From Verrucomicrobium sp. BvORR034 (lineage in GTDB: Bacteria > Verrucomicrobiota > Verrucomicrobiia > Verrucomicrobiales > Verrucomicrobiaceae), in NCBI RefSeq assembly GCF_000739635.1, contig NZ_BATQ01000117.1, positions 1 through 64,000 on the forward strand: 64,000 nt of DNA. The letters run 5' to 3'. This document shows, one piece after another, positions 1 to 7,553 of the stretch (positions are counted from its first letter, which is position 1; each line of letters starts with the position of its first letter). Below the pieces are notes generated by a model. It searched no databases. It was not told where the DNA came from and saw nothing but the letters and a program-made list of their open reading frames with translations. Both the position numbers and the translations under genes were made by a program.

Positions 1-772
1 AAGAGACATTCCTGCCCCAGCCCCCCACGCCCCTCTCCCACTCCGGCCCCCCAACAAGTCCGCGGGGCCGGAGCCCCTGCCTCCTGTACTCCGCGGCCAA
101 GTCACCTCACAGCCTGTCCCCATGATAAAGGAGGCGGGGGTTCCCAGCCCCGCTCACGCCCCAAACGTCCCACAACACCGCCTCATCACCCTCAGTTCCC
201 AACAGCCCCGGGCTGTAGGGCATCCCGACCTGTCGGGATTGCCAAATCAGGGGTCGCTCACCTCGCGATCCCCGCCCTTGTACCACCCCAGATGACGCAA
301 CGCATTGGGTATTCCTTGGCTTGACCGCGTAAACGCGGAACTCCAACACTGAGGTCAGCTCGTTGGGCACTGAAAAGGCAGCCTCACCCCAAAAAGGGCT
401 GGACGCTGATTACACCGAACCGTCGTGATACCGCGCTTCGTCCAGCAAACGGGATAGGGTAGCGCCAACGAAGGAATAAGGAGTAAAGCCCACGCCCTCT
501 TTCGTCCCGGAGGGACGCTGGACTGTAGCCGGTGGTGCCAACCACCGGATCACCATCTACCCGCGCGATCGCGTCCCGGAGGGACGCCGGAACGTGTGGC
601 GCGGCCCCTCCTCTGGGACTATCACCGCCAAAATCTCCCGCACTTTCGCGCTCTCCCCGACCCAAAACCTCAATAATCTACATCATCAAAAACTCAGTAA
701 ATCTAAACTATATGCAAATAATTATGACAATTATGTTTTGTATCCACAATAGTATGGTTATATTTCGTAATT
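1..772. other. Gene-free 5' stretch with REP-like hairpins
   Basis: No convincing gene is visible. The short open frames here are low-complexity, carry no recognisable domain and read through palindromes. Positions 503-517 and 571-587 each carry the hairpin CGTCCCGGAGGGACG, and between them 529-548 forms a second hairpin (CCGGTGGT / ACCACCGG). From about 670 to 772 the DNA turns AT-rich and probably holds the promoter of the following kinase; a TATATT-like box lies near 760-766, without a convincing -35 partner. Confidence 0.6.
503..587. repeat. REP-like palindrome pair
   Basis: Two near-identical palindromes, CGTCCCGGAGGGACG at 503-517 and the same core extended by one base on each side at 571-587, flank a third hairpin at 529-548. 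This hairpin-spacer-hairpin layout resembles REP/BIME elements mobilised by REP-associated tyrosine transposases in other bacteria; no such transposase is in the window, so the mobilising enzyme is inference. Confidence 0.6.
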
Positions 773-2470
773 ATGGGTCGAGAGTCTCACGCGAGGGAAA
801 GCTCAGATGACAATAGCGGCATGCCAAATTCTCCCGAGGAGAAGGTTTTGTCCGACCCTACGCCCCTTCCACCCTACCATCTGGCTCGTTTTCACGCCCT
901 CGCCGACCTGATCCCGGATGCCTTTCTGGTGCTGGACTCAAGCAACCGTATTCTGGCGGCCAATGCAAAGTTTCTGGAGATTTTTGGTCTCGCCCCAGAA
1001 CTCCCCTGCCCATCCGGACTGAAAGATCTTCAGGGGCAGTTGGAGGGCTGCTTCGCCTCGCCAGAGGCCTTTGCAAAGAAGTGGCAGATCCTGCTCAATG
1101 ATCCGGCTTCCCTCTACAACGAGGAATGGGAGCTGATCAAACCCGCGCCAAAGATCCTCAAGCTTTCCACCATCCTCGTCAGCCCCATTCCAGGCACGCC
1201 AGCCACCGAAAGGGTCGTTTTCTGGAGAGACCGCACGGATATCCGCAATCTGGAAGGCGCACTTCAGCAGGCCCAGAAGATGGAGGCCATCGGAATTCTT
1301 GCTGGCGGGATCGCTCACAATTTCAACAACCTGCTGACGGCCATCACCGGCAATCTTGGGATCGCGCTCCAGCAGCTCAACGCCAATCCATCTGGGCAAT
1401 CCACCGCGGAAGTGATCTCCCTGTTGGCCGATGCCTTCAAGGCAGCCGCAGGCGGGCGGGAGCTGGTAAAACAGATGCTTTGCCACGCCCGGCACAACAA
1501 GCACTCCGTTGAGAGCACCGACATCCGCACCATTGTGACTGAGGTGCGGGATCTCCTGAAGCACTCTATCTCTGTCTTGGTCCAGGTGGAGGTACAGACA
1601 CCTCGCACCCTTTGGCCCGCGATGGCTGATCGCAGCGATCTCCAGCAGGTCCTCATGAACCTGTGTGTGAATGCGGTGGACGCCATGAAAGGCCGCAGCA
1701 ACAGCGAAATTCTCATCACCGCCTCCAACCGGGCGCGCACCGCTCCCCCTGAAGGCCTGTCCAACGGTGCCAAGCTTGGCGACTACGTCTGCATTGAGGT
1801 GCAGGACAACGGCCCTGGCATTCCCTCGGAGGTCATGAGCCGCTTGTTTGAACCCTTCTTCACCACGAAGCCCCGCGGCGAAGGAACAGGCCTGGGACTG
1901 TCCTCCTCCCGCGATATCGTCGAAAAACTGGGGGGCTGGGTTGAATGCGAATCTCACTTGGGCCAAGGAGCCGTCTTCTCTGTCTTCCTGCCCCGGAGCA
2001 CCTCGATGCCCGACATGGCCACAACGAGTGTCGTAACAGCCAATCCAATCCCACCCAAACCCTCAGGCACAGAAGTGATTTTGGTGGTGGATGACGACCC
2101 GCTTGTCCGCAACGTCAGCAAGCGCCTCCTCAGCGGTGCCGGCTACCAGGTCTTCACCGCCTGCGATGGCCAGGAAGCGGTGGACTGGATGAAAACTCCC
2201 GGCAACGTGGCTGATCTCGTTCTTCTAGATGTCGCCATGCCCCGTCTTTCCGGCCCTGACGCCATGGTGGAGATCCGGAAAATGATCCCCTCCCAGCCCG
2301 TGGTCCTCTGCAGCGGCTTCCTCTTTGACCCCGCCGCCTTCCGCGATGCCCACGGCATGCTCCCCGATGCCAGCCTCTATAAACCCTACGAAGTAGGAGA
2401 ACTGACCGGCACCGTCCGCAGCGTGCTCGACAAACATTCCTCAGGTCCCCCTCCGGCCCTGCCCTCGTAA
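773..2470 (+). CDS. Hybrid sensor histidine kinase with C-terminal receiver
   Basis: A 565-residue soluble two-component hybrid kinase that should autophosphorylate and pass phosphate to its own receiver. In order: a PAS-like domain (about residues 40-155), a HisKA domain with the H-box GGIAHNFNNLL (phospho-accepting His about residue 182), a HATPase domain with the N-box NLCVNAVDAM, G1 box DNGPGIP and G2 box GTGLGLS, then a receiver (about 435-555) with acidic residues VVDDDP and phospho-acceptor Asp in LLDVAMP. No transmembrane segment is visible. The start at 773 is the longest; ATG at 821 is a real alternative because the AT-rich promoter region runs almost up to 773. It stands alone, so its output partner is unknown; 20 bp after its stop a dispersed palindromic repeat begins. 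Confidence 0.93.
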   Translation: MGRESHARESSDDNSGMPNSPEEKVLSDPTPLPPYHLARFHALADLIPDAFLVLDSSNRILAANAKFLEIFGLAPELPCPSGLKDLQGQLEGCFASPEAFAKKWQILLNDPASLYNEEWELIKPAPKILKLSTILVSPIPGTPATERVVFWRDRTDIRNLEGALQQAQKMEAIGILAGGIAHNFNNLLTAITGNLGIALQQLNANPSGQSTAEVISLLADAFKAAAGGRELVKQMLCHARHNKHSVESTDIRTIVTEVRDLLKHSISVLVQVEVQTPRTLWPAMADRSDLQQVLMNLCVNAVDAMKGRSNSEILITASNRARTAPPEGLSNGAKLGDYVCIEVQDNGPGIPSEVMSRLFEPFFTTKPRGEGTGLGLSSSRDIVEKLGGWVECESHLGQGAVFSVFLPRSTSMPDMATTSVVTANPIPPKPSGTEVILVVDDDPLVRNVSKRLLSGAGYQVFTACDGQEAVDWMKTPGNVADLVLLDVAMPRLSGPDAMVEIRKMIPSQPVVLCSGFLFDPAAFRDAHGMLPDASLYKPYEVGELTGTVRSVLDKHSSGPPPALPS

Positions 2471-2489
2471 GGGAAATGATGTTGGCACC

Positions 2490-2722
2490 AAGAACCTTGC
2501 GTGTTGCAACACGCCAGAACAGACCGCCACAACTCCTCCGGAGTAGTCTCTCTACTCTCACCTACCCAACGTAACCTCACTGGAAGCTCGTTAACGTTGG
2601 GCTTGTAGCCATATCCTCTTCGAGGAAAAGGTACCCAGGGTTGACTGGCTTAGGGCTAGTCCAACTACTGGGCTGTGCTCCAAATCCCCTTCGGGTATGA
2701 ACTGCGGACTGAGCAGGAGTTG
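2490..2722. repeat. Dispersed palindromic repeat, copy A (rearranged)
   Basis: The left part (2490-2628) matches the reverse complement of the right half of the copies at 3343-3600 and 58928-59182 (shared blocks CGCCACAACTCC, TGGAAGCTCGT, AACGTTGGGCTTGTAGCC, ATCCTCTTCGAGGA). The right part (2630-2722) matches their left half in direct orientation (GGTACCCAGGGTTGACT, CAAATCCCCTTCGGG, AACTGCGGACTGAGCAG). The two halves are therefore joined the other way round compared with the other copies. Confidence 0.75.
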
Positions 2723-2920
2723 GTTCCTTGGCTGTCACCCCAAAAAAGCGCGCAGGGGTGGTCTATTCTCCTCACGTCGATAACTACAAGGACCTCAGGT
2801 ATGTCCTGGCATAAGGAAAGGCGCTGGTCGATCTTGTGCCTGAGGCAGGCTGAACGGACGAGGTCGTCATCAGCCCTGCTGACCTCTCGGGATTGCAGGA
2901 AATCACAGGGGCACCAAAGC

Positions 2921-3043
2921 GGCGTCGAGCCACCAGCTACTCCAAGACGCTGACGCGTTCATCGGCCATGCCACATAGGGCAACCCCTTGATTGGGACAT
3001 ACAAGTGTCGCGAAGCGTCTTGGAGTGCGTGCGGCTCGACGCC
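2921..3043. repeat. Imperfect inverted repeat with about 35-bp arms
   Basis: The arm at 2921-2956 begins GGCGTCGAGCC and ends CTCCAAGACGCTGACGCG; the arm at 3009-3043 is its approximate reverse complement. The 52-bp spacer has no coding features. The sequence preceding the left arm, ACCAAAGCGGCG, recurs in the inverted repeat at 45283-45468, so both are probably decayed members of one family. Confidence 0.6.
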
Positions 3044-3342
3044 GATCTCGCCTACCGGATACACATGCCAACTTCACCCCTCATCTCCGCCAGCCTGCCA
3101 TCCTCAGCGTGCCTACGGACACTCTGGGTCTGCGACAAAGCATTCTGCCGAGCAACCCACAACACCAATTGCTAGTTGTCGACGTAAGGAGACGCTAACT
3201 GAAGCGCCTGTAGCGATGCACTTGCTCAAGTCGCCGCCTATCCCAGCTGCCCAAGATGCATTCGGCTGATACTGCCAGTCAAGGAGGGTCAGGGGACGGA
3301 GCATCTACGCAACGCTTTCAGCGTTGGACCTCTTTTCCATAC

Positions 3343-3600
3343 ATACCCAACGTCGACTCGCTTGAGGCTCGTCCAACATTGGGCTGTGCTACACATCCCA
3401 TTCTGGGATGAGCTTTGGACTGCGGCTGGCAGGCCGACAAGAAACCGGCTCAGTCGAAGTTCTTCCTCGAAGAGGATGGGGCTACAAGCCCAACGTTGAC
3501 GAGCTTCCAGCGAGTCTACGTTGGGTACGGGTGTTGGAGGTTTTTACTCCGAAGGAGTTGTGGCGGTCTGGGAGCCTTGCGCATCCAAGGTTCCTTGGCA
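3343..3600. repeat. Dispersed palindromic repeat, copy B
   Basis: About 258 bp. Its left end (3351-3390) and its right part (3484-3526, read in reverse) are near-complements around TACCCAACGT...GACTCGCT...AGCTCGTC...TTGGGCT, so the unit can fold on itself. Inner hairpins include TCCTCGAAGAGGA and ACTCCGAAGGAGT. Copy C at 58928-59182 shares the same order of blocks. Confidence 0.8.
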
Positions 3601-3670
3601 GGCACTAACTGAAGCGTCTACAGCGATGGTCCCGCTCAGATCCAACCGCCTATCCAACACCCCGCCGCTC

Positions 3671-3710
3671 ACTCCATCACTCCATCACTCCATCACTCCA
3701 TCACTCCATC
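3671..3710. repeat. Tandem octamer (ACTCCATC)5
   Basis: Five perfect head-to-tail copies of ACTCCATC lie just beyond the 3' end of the CPBP protease gene. No coding or regulatory role is visible; such short arrays are prone to slippage. Confidence 0.9.
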
Positions 3711-3717
3711 CCCACCC

Positions 3718-4470
3718 TCACCAAAATCCCCACTGCCGTGTCCACATAACATAAAGCCCCAACAACAAATTGGCCACGGCATGCATCACGACGCAGGCCC
3801 CTAAACTCCGGGACTTCACGGTCAGCCAGTACATCAACGCCCCAAATCCCAACGCACCCAACCAATCCACGGGGGCATGGGCCGCCATAAAACAACCCGT
3901 GACAATCGCAAACGTCCGCCAGTCATGCCGGCCAAAGGGTACTTTCCTGAAATCGCCGCCATCCGCCTGGACATACCGCATCAGGAAACCGCGCCAGAAA
4001 ATCTCCTCAATCAAGGGCACGACGACGACCATGCGAATGAAGCGCATCACCACAACGGCTGCATAGGCCGCACCGTTTCCTTCGAAAAGACTCGGATCAA
4101 ACCCGTCCTTGCGCTCTGCCAGCCCCAGCCATTCCATCCATTCCGGAACTTTCGTTCCCGAAGCGGCGAGATTCTCATAAAGCAGCGCCGGGCCACACCA
4201 CCAGACAATGCCCAGCGTCCCCAACCCGACCGCCCAGCCAAGCCCCCGCCAGGGGGCCAGCTGATAGTGCGACCGGAAGGCCAGCAGAAGCCCCCCTGCC
4301 ACCAGCGTTTGCAGCGGGTAGATCCAGTGTTCTGGAGCATGCCTCCACCAGGGGAGTTGGAGATTCTCCACCCCCACGAGCGGCTGCAAGGCCCCGATCA
4401 GCATGAACACCGCCAGGGGCACGACATGCGCCGCCACAGGAGAGCGGCGTATGTCGGTCCACAACGGCAT
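3718..4470 (-). CDS. CPBP (CAAX-type) intramembrane metalloprotease
   Basis: A 250-residue multi-spanning membrane protein of the CPBP/Abi family of intramembrane endopeptidases. The family motifs are present in order: EEIFWRGF (the EExxxR motif), a Phe/His motif in TGCFMAAHAPVDW, and the C-terminal HAVAN (HxxxN). Several hydrophobic helices are apparent. It resembles the PEP-CTERM-associated CAAX-protease-related subfamily, which would fit the PEP-CTERM protein encoded at 44379; this subfamily assignment is from memory and tentative. The ATG at 4470 is preferred over upstream in-frame starts because those would run into the aminotransferase gene, which ends 20 bp upstream; the two are probably cotranscribed. 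Confidence 0.88.
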   Translation of the reverse strand: MPLWTDIRRSPVAAHVVPLAVFMLIGALQPLVGVENLQLPWWRHAPEHWIYPLQTLVAGGLLLAFRSHYQLAPWRGLGWAVGLGTLGIVWWCGPALLYENLAASGTKVPEWMEWLGLAERKDGFDPSLFEGNGAAYAAVVVMRFIRMVVVVPLIEEIFWRGFLMRYVQADGGDFRKVPFGRHDWRTFAIVTGCFMAAHAPVDWLGALGFGALMYWLTVKSRSLGACVVMHAVANLLLGLYVMWTRQWGFW

Positions 4471-4489
4471 GCAGATCAGTTGGGCTGCA

Positions 4490-5689
4490 TCAGGCTCCAG
4501 CCTTGCGATACTTGGCGACGAAAGCCGCCATCCCGTCCATGGCCTTCTCCAGGAGATCCGGCGCGGTGGCGTAGCAACACCGTACACACAACTCTCCACT
4601 CGGGCCGAAGGCATCGCCCGGCACCACGGCCACGCTCTGCTCCTCCAGCAGCTTCAGCGCAAACTCGCGGCCCGTGAGGCCCGTCGAGCTCACATCCGGG
4701 AAGACGTAAAACGCCCCGCCTGGGTTAAAGCAATGGAGGCCCATTTCATTGAGCCGCTTCACCACAAAGTTGCGGCGCTCTTCGTAGCTCTGGCGCATGC
4801 CCTCATAAGCCTCAGCCCCAAGACGCAGCGCCTCCACCCCTGCCATCTGGCTCATGATCGGAGCGCAGAGCATGCAGTACTGGTGGATCTTCATCATCGC
4901 CTCACGCAGCGGCGCCGGCGCACAGGCATAGCCCAAGCGCCAACCCGTCATGGCGAACGCCTTGGAAAACCCATGCAGCAGCACTGTGCGCTCCCGCATG
5001 CCGGGATACTCCACGATGCTCTTGTGCTTGGCCCCGTCATAGAGCAGCTCGCTGTAGATCTCATCCGTGAAGCAGAGCAAATCATGCTTCACACAGAGGG
5101 CGGCAATCTTCTCCAGTTCCTCCGGGGGCTCCACAGCGCCGGTCGGGTTGGTGGGAAAGTTCAATGCGATGACCTTCGTGCGCGAGGTGATCGCCTTTTC
5201 CACATCAGAAGCCTTGAGGGCAAAGTTGTCCTCCAGACGGGTGTTCACTGGCACCGGCACGCCATACGCCATCGTGATGCTCGGTCCGTAGGACACATAG
5301 CAGGGCTGGTGAAAAATCACCTCATCACCCGGGTTGAGCACGGCGCGGAAGGCCAGATCCAACGCCTCACTGACGCCGACGGTGACCAGGATCTCCGTCT
5401 TCGGGTCATAGGAAACACGGAAGTGCTCCTCCACGTACTTGCTGATGCCGATACGAAGCGACTCCAGCCCCAGGTTCGAGGTATAGCTGGTCTGCCCCTT
5501 TTCCAGGGAGCGGATCGCGGCCTCACGGATGGGCCAGGGAGTCGGCTTGTCAGGCTCACCCACCCCGAGGGAGATGACATCACTACGACCAATGACGAGC
5601 TCGAAGAAGTCACGAATGCCCGAGCGGGGAATCCCGCTGAGCTGGGTGGACAGCTTGCTCTCCAAATCCAGTTTGCGAGGATGGCTCAT
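4490..5689 (-). CDS. PLP-dependent class I/II aminotransferase
   Basis: A 399-residue fold-type I aminotransferase (aspartate/aromatic/alanine type) that transfers an amino group between an amino acid and a 2-oxo acid using pyridoxal phosphate. The Schiff-base lysine lies in SKAFAMTGWRLGY; FPTNPTGA and the C-terminal CVRCCYA (substrate-carboxylate Arg) are also visible. Its start overlaps the stop of the Lrp/AsnC regulator gene (ATGA, 5686-5689), so the two are translationally coupled and the regulator probably responds to an amino-acid substrate or product. The exact substrate cannot be read from sequence. Confidence 0.93.
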   Translation of the reverse strand: MSHPRKLDLESKLSTQLSGIPRSGIRDFFELVIGRSDVISLGVGEPDKPTPWPIREAAIRSLEKGQTSYTSNLGLESLRIGISKYVEEHFRVSYDPKTEILVTVGVSEALDLAFRAVLNPGDEVIFHQPCYVSYGPSITMAYGVPVPVNTRLEDNFALKASDVEKAITSRTKVIALNFPTNPTGAVEPPEELEKIAALCVKHDLLCFTDEIYSELLYDGAKHKSIVEYPGMRERTVLLHGFSKAFAMTGWRLGYACAPAPLREAMMKIHQYCMLCAPIMSQMAGVEALRLGAEAYEGMRQSYEERRNFVVKRLNEMGLHCFNPGGAFYVFPDVSSTGLTGREFALKLLEEQSVAVVPGDAFGPSGELCVRCCYATAPDLLEKAMDGMAAFVAKYRKAGA

Positions 5690-6165
5690 GGCGACACAAG
5701 AAGAGGGCCGTCGGTGGGCGGCGTGTTGAGCATGAAGCCGTCATGCTTGTACGTACGCAACTGGAAGTGCGTGGCGGTGGACAGCACCACATCCAGGGTG
5801 CTCAGCTTCTCGGCCACAAAGCGGGCCACGTCATAGAGGTCCTTGCCCTCCACCACCACCGCCAGGTCATAGGCGCCGCTCATCAGGTAGCAACCACGGA
5901 CCTGCTCATACTGCGACACCCGGCGGGCAAAGCGGTCAAATCCGCCGCCGCTTTCCGGGGTGATGCGCACCTCAATGAAAGCCGTCACACCGGAGTGATC
6001 CGTCTTTTCACGGTCCACCACGGCATGGTACCCCAGAATGACGCCTTCTTTCTCAAGGGCGGCGATTCGGGCGGCGACTTCGGCTTCAGTGATGCCCAAA
6101 CGCGTAGCGATATCGCCCGCGCTGAGGCGTGCATTTTCTTTTAGGAGTTCCAATAGACGTTCCAT
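5686..6165 (-). CDS. Lrp/AsnC family transcriptional regulator
   Basis: A 159-residue Lrp/AsnC-type regulator: N-terminal helix-turn-helix (about residues 10-50, LSAGDIATRLGITEAEVAARIAALE split across both helices) followed by a RAM ligand-binding domain with the family pattern CYLMSGAYDLAVVVEG. It is the first gene of a pair with the aminotransferase, stop and start overlapping by 4 bp. A 17-bp palindrome (6175-6191) lies 10 bp upstream of its start and is a likely autoregulatory site. Confidence 0.93.
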   Translation of the reverse strand: MERLLELLKENARLSAGDIATRLGITEAEVAARIAALEKEGVILGYHAVVDREKTDHSGVTAFIEVRITPESGGGFDRFARRVSQYEQVRGCYLMSGAYDLAVVVEGKDLYDVARFVAEKLSTLDVVLSTATHFQLRTYKHDGFMLNTPPTDGPLLVSP

Positions 6166-6174
6166 AGGGACGGC

Positions 6175-6191
6175 AAACCTAACCTAGGTTT
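6175..6191. promoter_or_regulatory. Palindromic candidate operator for the Lrp-type regulator
   Basis: AAACCT-AACCT-AGGTTT has perfect 6-bp arms around a 5-bp centre and sits directly upstream of the regulator start at 6165. Lrp/AsnC proteins commonly bind such imperfect palindromes and repress their own gene. Binding is inference. Confidence 0.5.
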
Positions 6192-6332
6192 TACAGCTTG
6201 CGAGAGGATTCACGGCCCCGTTTCGATGCAAATGTGACTGTGTTGGAATACAGTTCACGGTCGCCGGACCAGCGCCGCACCGAATTCGGCACCAACGACT
6301 TGGCCCCCATAGTCTGCCCCCCCTCCGGGCAC

Positions 6333-6372
6333 AAAAAAGAGCGCAGGCCCGACAAACCGGGACCTGCGCTCT
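6333..6372 (-). terminator. Rho-independent terminator after phosphofructokinase
   Basis: On the minus strand a 10-bp stem AGAGCGCAGG / CCTGCGCTCT is followed by a run of T residues, 18 bp past the stop of the phosphofructokinase gene. Confidence 0.9.
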
Positions 6373-6390
6373 ATGAAAGCTACGTCAAAA

Positions 6391-7476
6391 TCAACGATCG
6401 CCAAAGCTGATGCCCACGGAGCGGGCAGCCTGCACCACTTCGCTGTCCGGCTGCACCAGACGGAGCTGGTTCACGGCCTCTTCAATGGAGACGTCACCGA
6501 CGTGGTAGCTCTGGTAGCTGACCATGCGGCCGAACTTCTTCTCGCGAATCAGATTCACCGCCTTCACGCCGAAACGGGTGCCAAGAATACGGTCCAAAGG
6601 CGTCGGCGAACCGCCACGCTGAAGGTGGCCCAGACGCACGTCGCGGGTTTCCTTGCCGGTAAGCTGCTCCACTTTGCGGCCCACATATTCACCAATGCCA
6701 CCCAGCTTCACCTGACGACGCTCTGCGTCCATCTGCTCGCGGGTCATGAGGCTGCCATCTTCCAGCTCTGCGCCTTCGGCCACAACGATCAGCACCGAGC
6801 GGTGACCGGTCGCATACAGGTGATTCACCTGACGGGCCACGTTGTCGATGTTGAACTTGATTTCAGGGAGCAGCACGATGTCTGCGCCGCCGCCGATGCC
6901 ACCCCAAAGGGCGATCCAGCCAGCGTGACGCCCCATCACTTCCACCACCATCACGCGCTGGTGACTGTCTGCGGTCGTATGCAGACGGTCCAGAGCGTCC
7001 ACCACCGTGGCTACCGCGGAGTCAAAGCCGAACGTCATCGCCGTGGCTTGCAGGTCGTTGTCGATCGTCTTGGGCACGCCCACAGCGGGCACGCCTTCGT
7101 TGCAAAGCTGCAGAGCGGTGGTCAGGGAACCGTCGCCCCCCACGATGATCAGTGCCTCAATGCCGAGATATTTGATGGTGGCCTTGGCCTGATCCATGAT
7201 CTCCACAGGCACGAGCGCCACGTTGTCCACGCCAATCTTGGCGGCAAAGTTTCCCTTGTTCGTGGTGCCCAGAATGGTGCCACCCAACTTGAGAATCCCG
7301 ACCGTACGGTCCACATCCAGCTTGATGTGCCCAGGGCCATTGGGCAGCAGCCCCTCAAATCCGTCGCGGAATCCGATAACCTCCCAGCCGAGTTCAGTGG
7401 CCGCCCCGACCACCCCATGAATCACTGCGTTAAGTCCGGGGCAATCGCCGCCGCTGTTGAGGATGCCAATGCGCAT
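6391..7476 (-). CDS. pfkA: 6-phosphofructokinase (ATP or PPi dependent)
   Basis: A 361-residue PFK-A family enzyme that phosphorylates fructose 6-phosphate to fructose 1,6-bisphosphate in glycolysis. Visible signatures: N-terminal GGDCPGLNAVI, GGDGS, the catalytic PKTIDNDL, and MGRHAGWIA. The Gly in GGDGS is the residue typical of ATP-dependent enzymes, while the Lys in PKTIDND is typical of PPi-dependent ones; this Gly/Lys combination is known from the actinobacterial group III type, which uses ATP, so ATP is the likelier donor but not proven. Length fits the family. It is followed by a terminator and lies 77 bp downstream of the carboxypeptidase-like gene on the same strand. Confidence 0.93.
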   Translation of the reverse strand: MRIGILNSGGDCPGLNAVIHGVVGAATELGWEVIGFRDGFEGLLPNGPGHIKLDVDRTVGILKLGGTILGTTNKGNFAAKIGVDNVALVPVEIMDQAKATIKYLGIEALIIVGGDGSLTTALQLCNEGVPAVGVPKTIDNDLQATAMTFGFDSAVATVVDALDRLHTTADSHQRVMVVEVMGRHAGWIALWGGIGGGADIVLLPEIKFNIDNVARQVNHLYATGHRSVLIVVAEGAELEDGSLMTREQMDAERRQVKLGGIGEYVGRKVEQLTGKETRDVRLGHLQRGGSPTPLDRILGTRFGVKAVNLIREKKFGRMVSYQSYHVGDVSIEEAVNQLRLVQPDSEVVQAARSVGISFGDR

Positions 7477-7553
7477 AGTTTAGGGAGTCTAGGTGTTGGT
7501 GTTGTTCTTAATCTGGTTGCTGTGGTGAGGAGAAATGACAGCGGGAAATGCGA

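Larger units (their letters stand above)
2471..3717. other. 1.25-kb gene-free mosaic of palindromic repeats
   Basis: No frame here has a recognisable domain. The stretch is built from repeat modules: a rearranged copy of a palindromic element at 2490-2722, an inverted repeat with arms 2921-2956 and 3009-3043, an ordered copy of the palindromic element at 3343-3600, a direct repeat of about 50 bp (3195-3244 and 3605-3655, both starting CTAACTGAAGCG), and five tandem copies of ACTCCATC at 3671-3710. It looks like a graveyard of repeats rather than coding DNA. Confidence 0.6.

Noticed and set aside
107-665. Open frames on the minus strand in the 5' stretch
   Set aside because: They cross hairpins, have no recognisable domain or start signal and an odd composition (Arg/Gly/Ser-rich); they look like translated repeat.
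3671-3710. Octamer array considered as a CRISPR remnant
   Set aside because: Units are contiguous with no spacers, and no cas genes are nearby.
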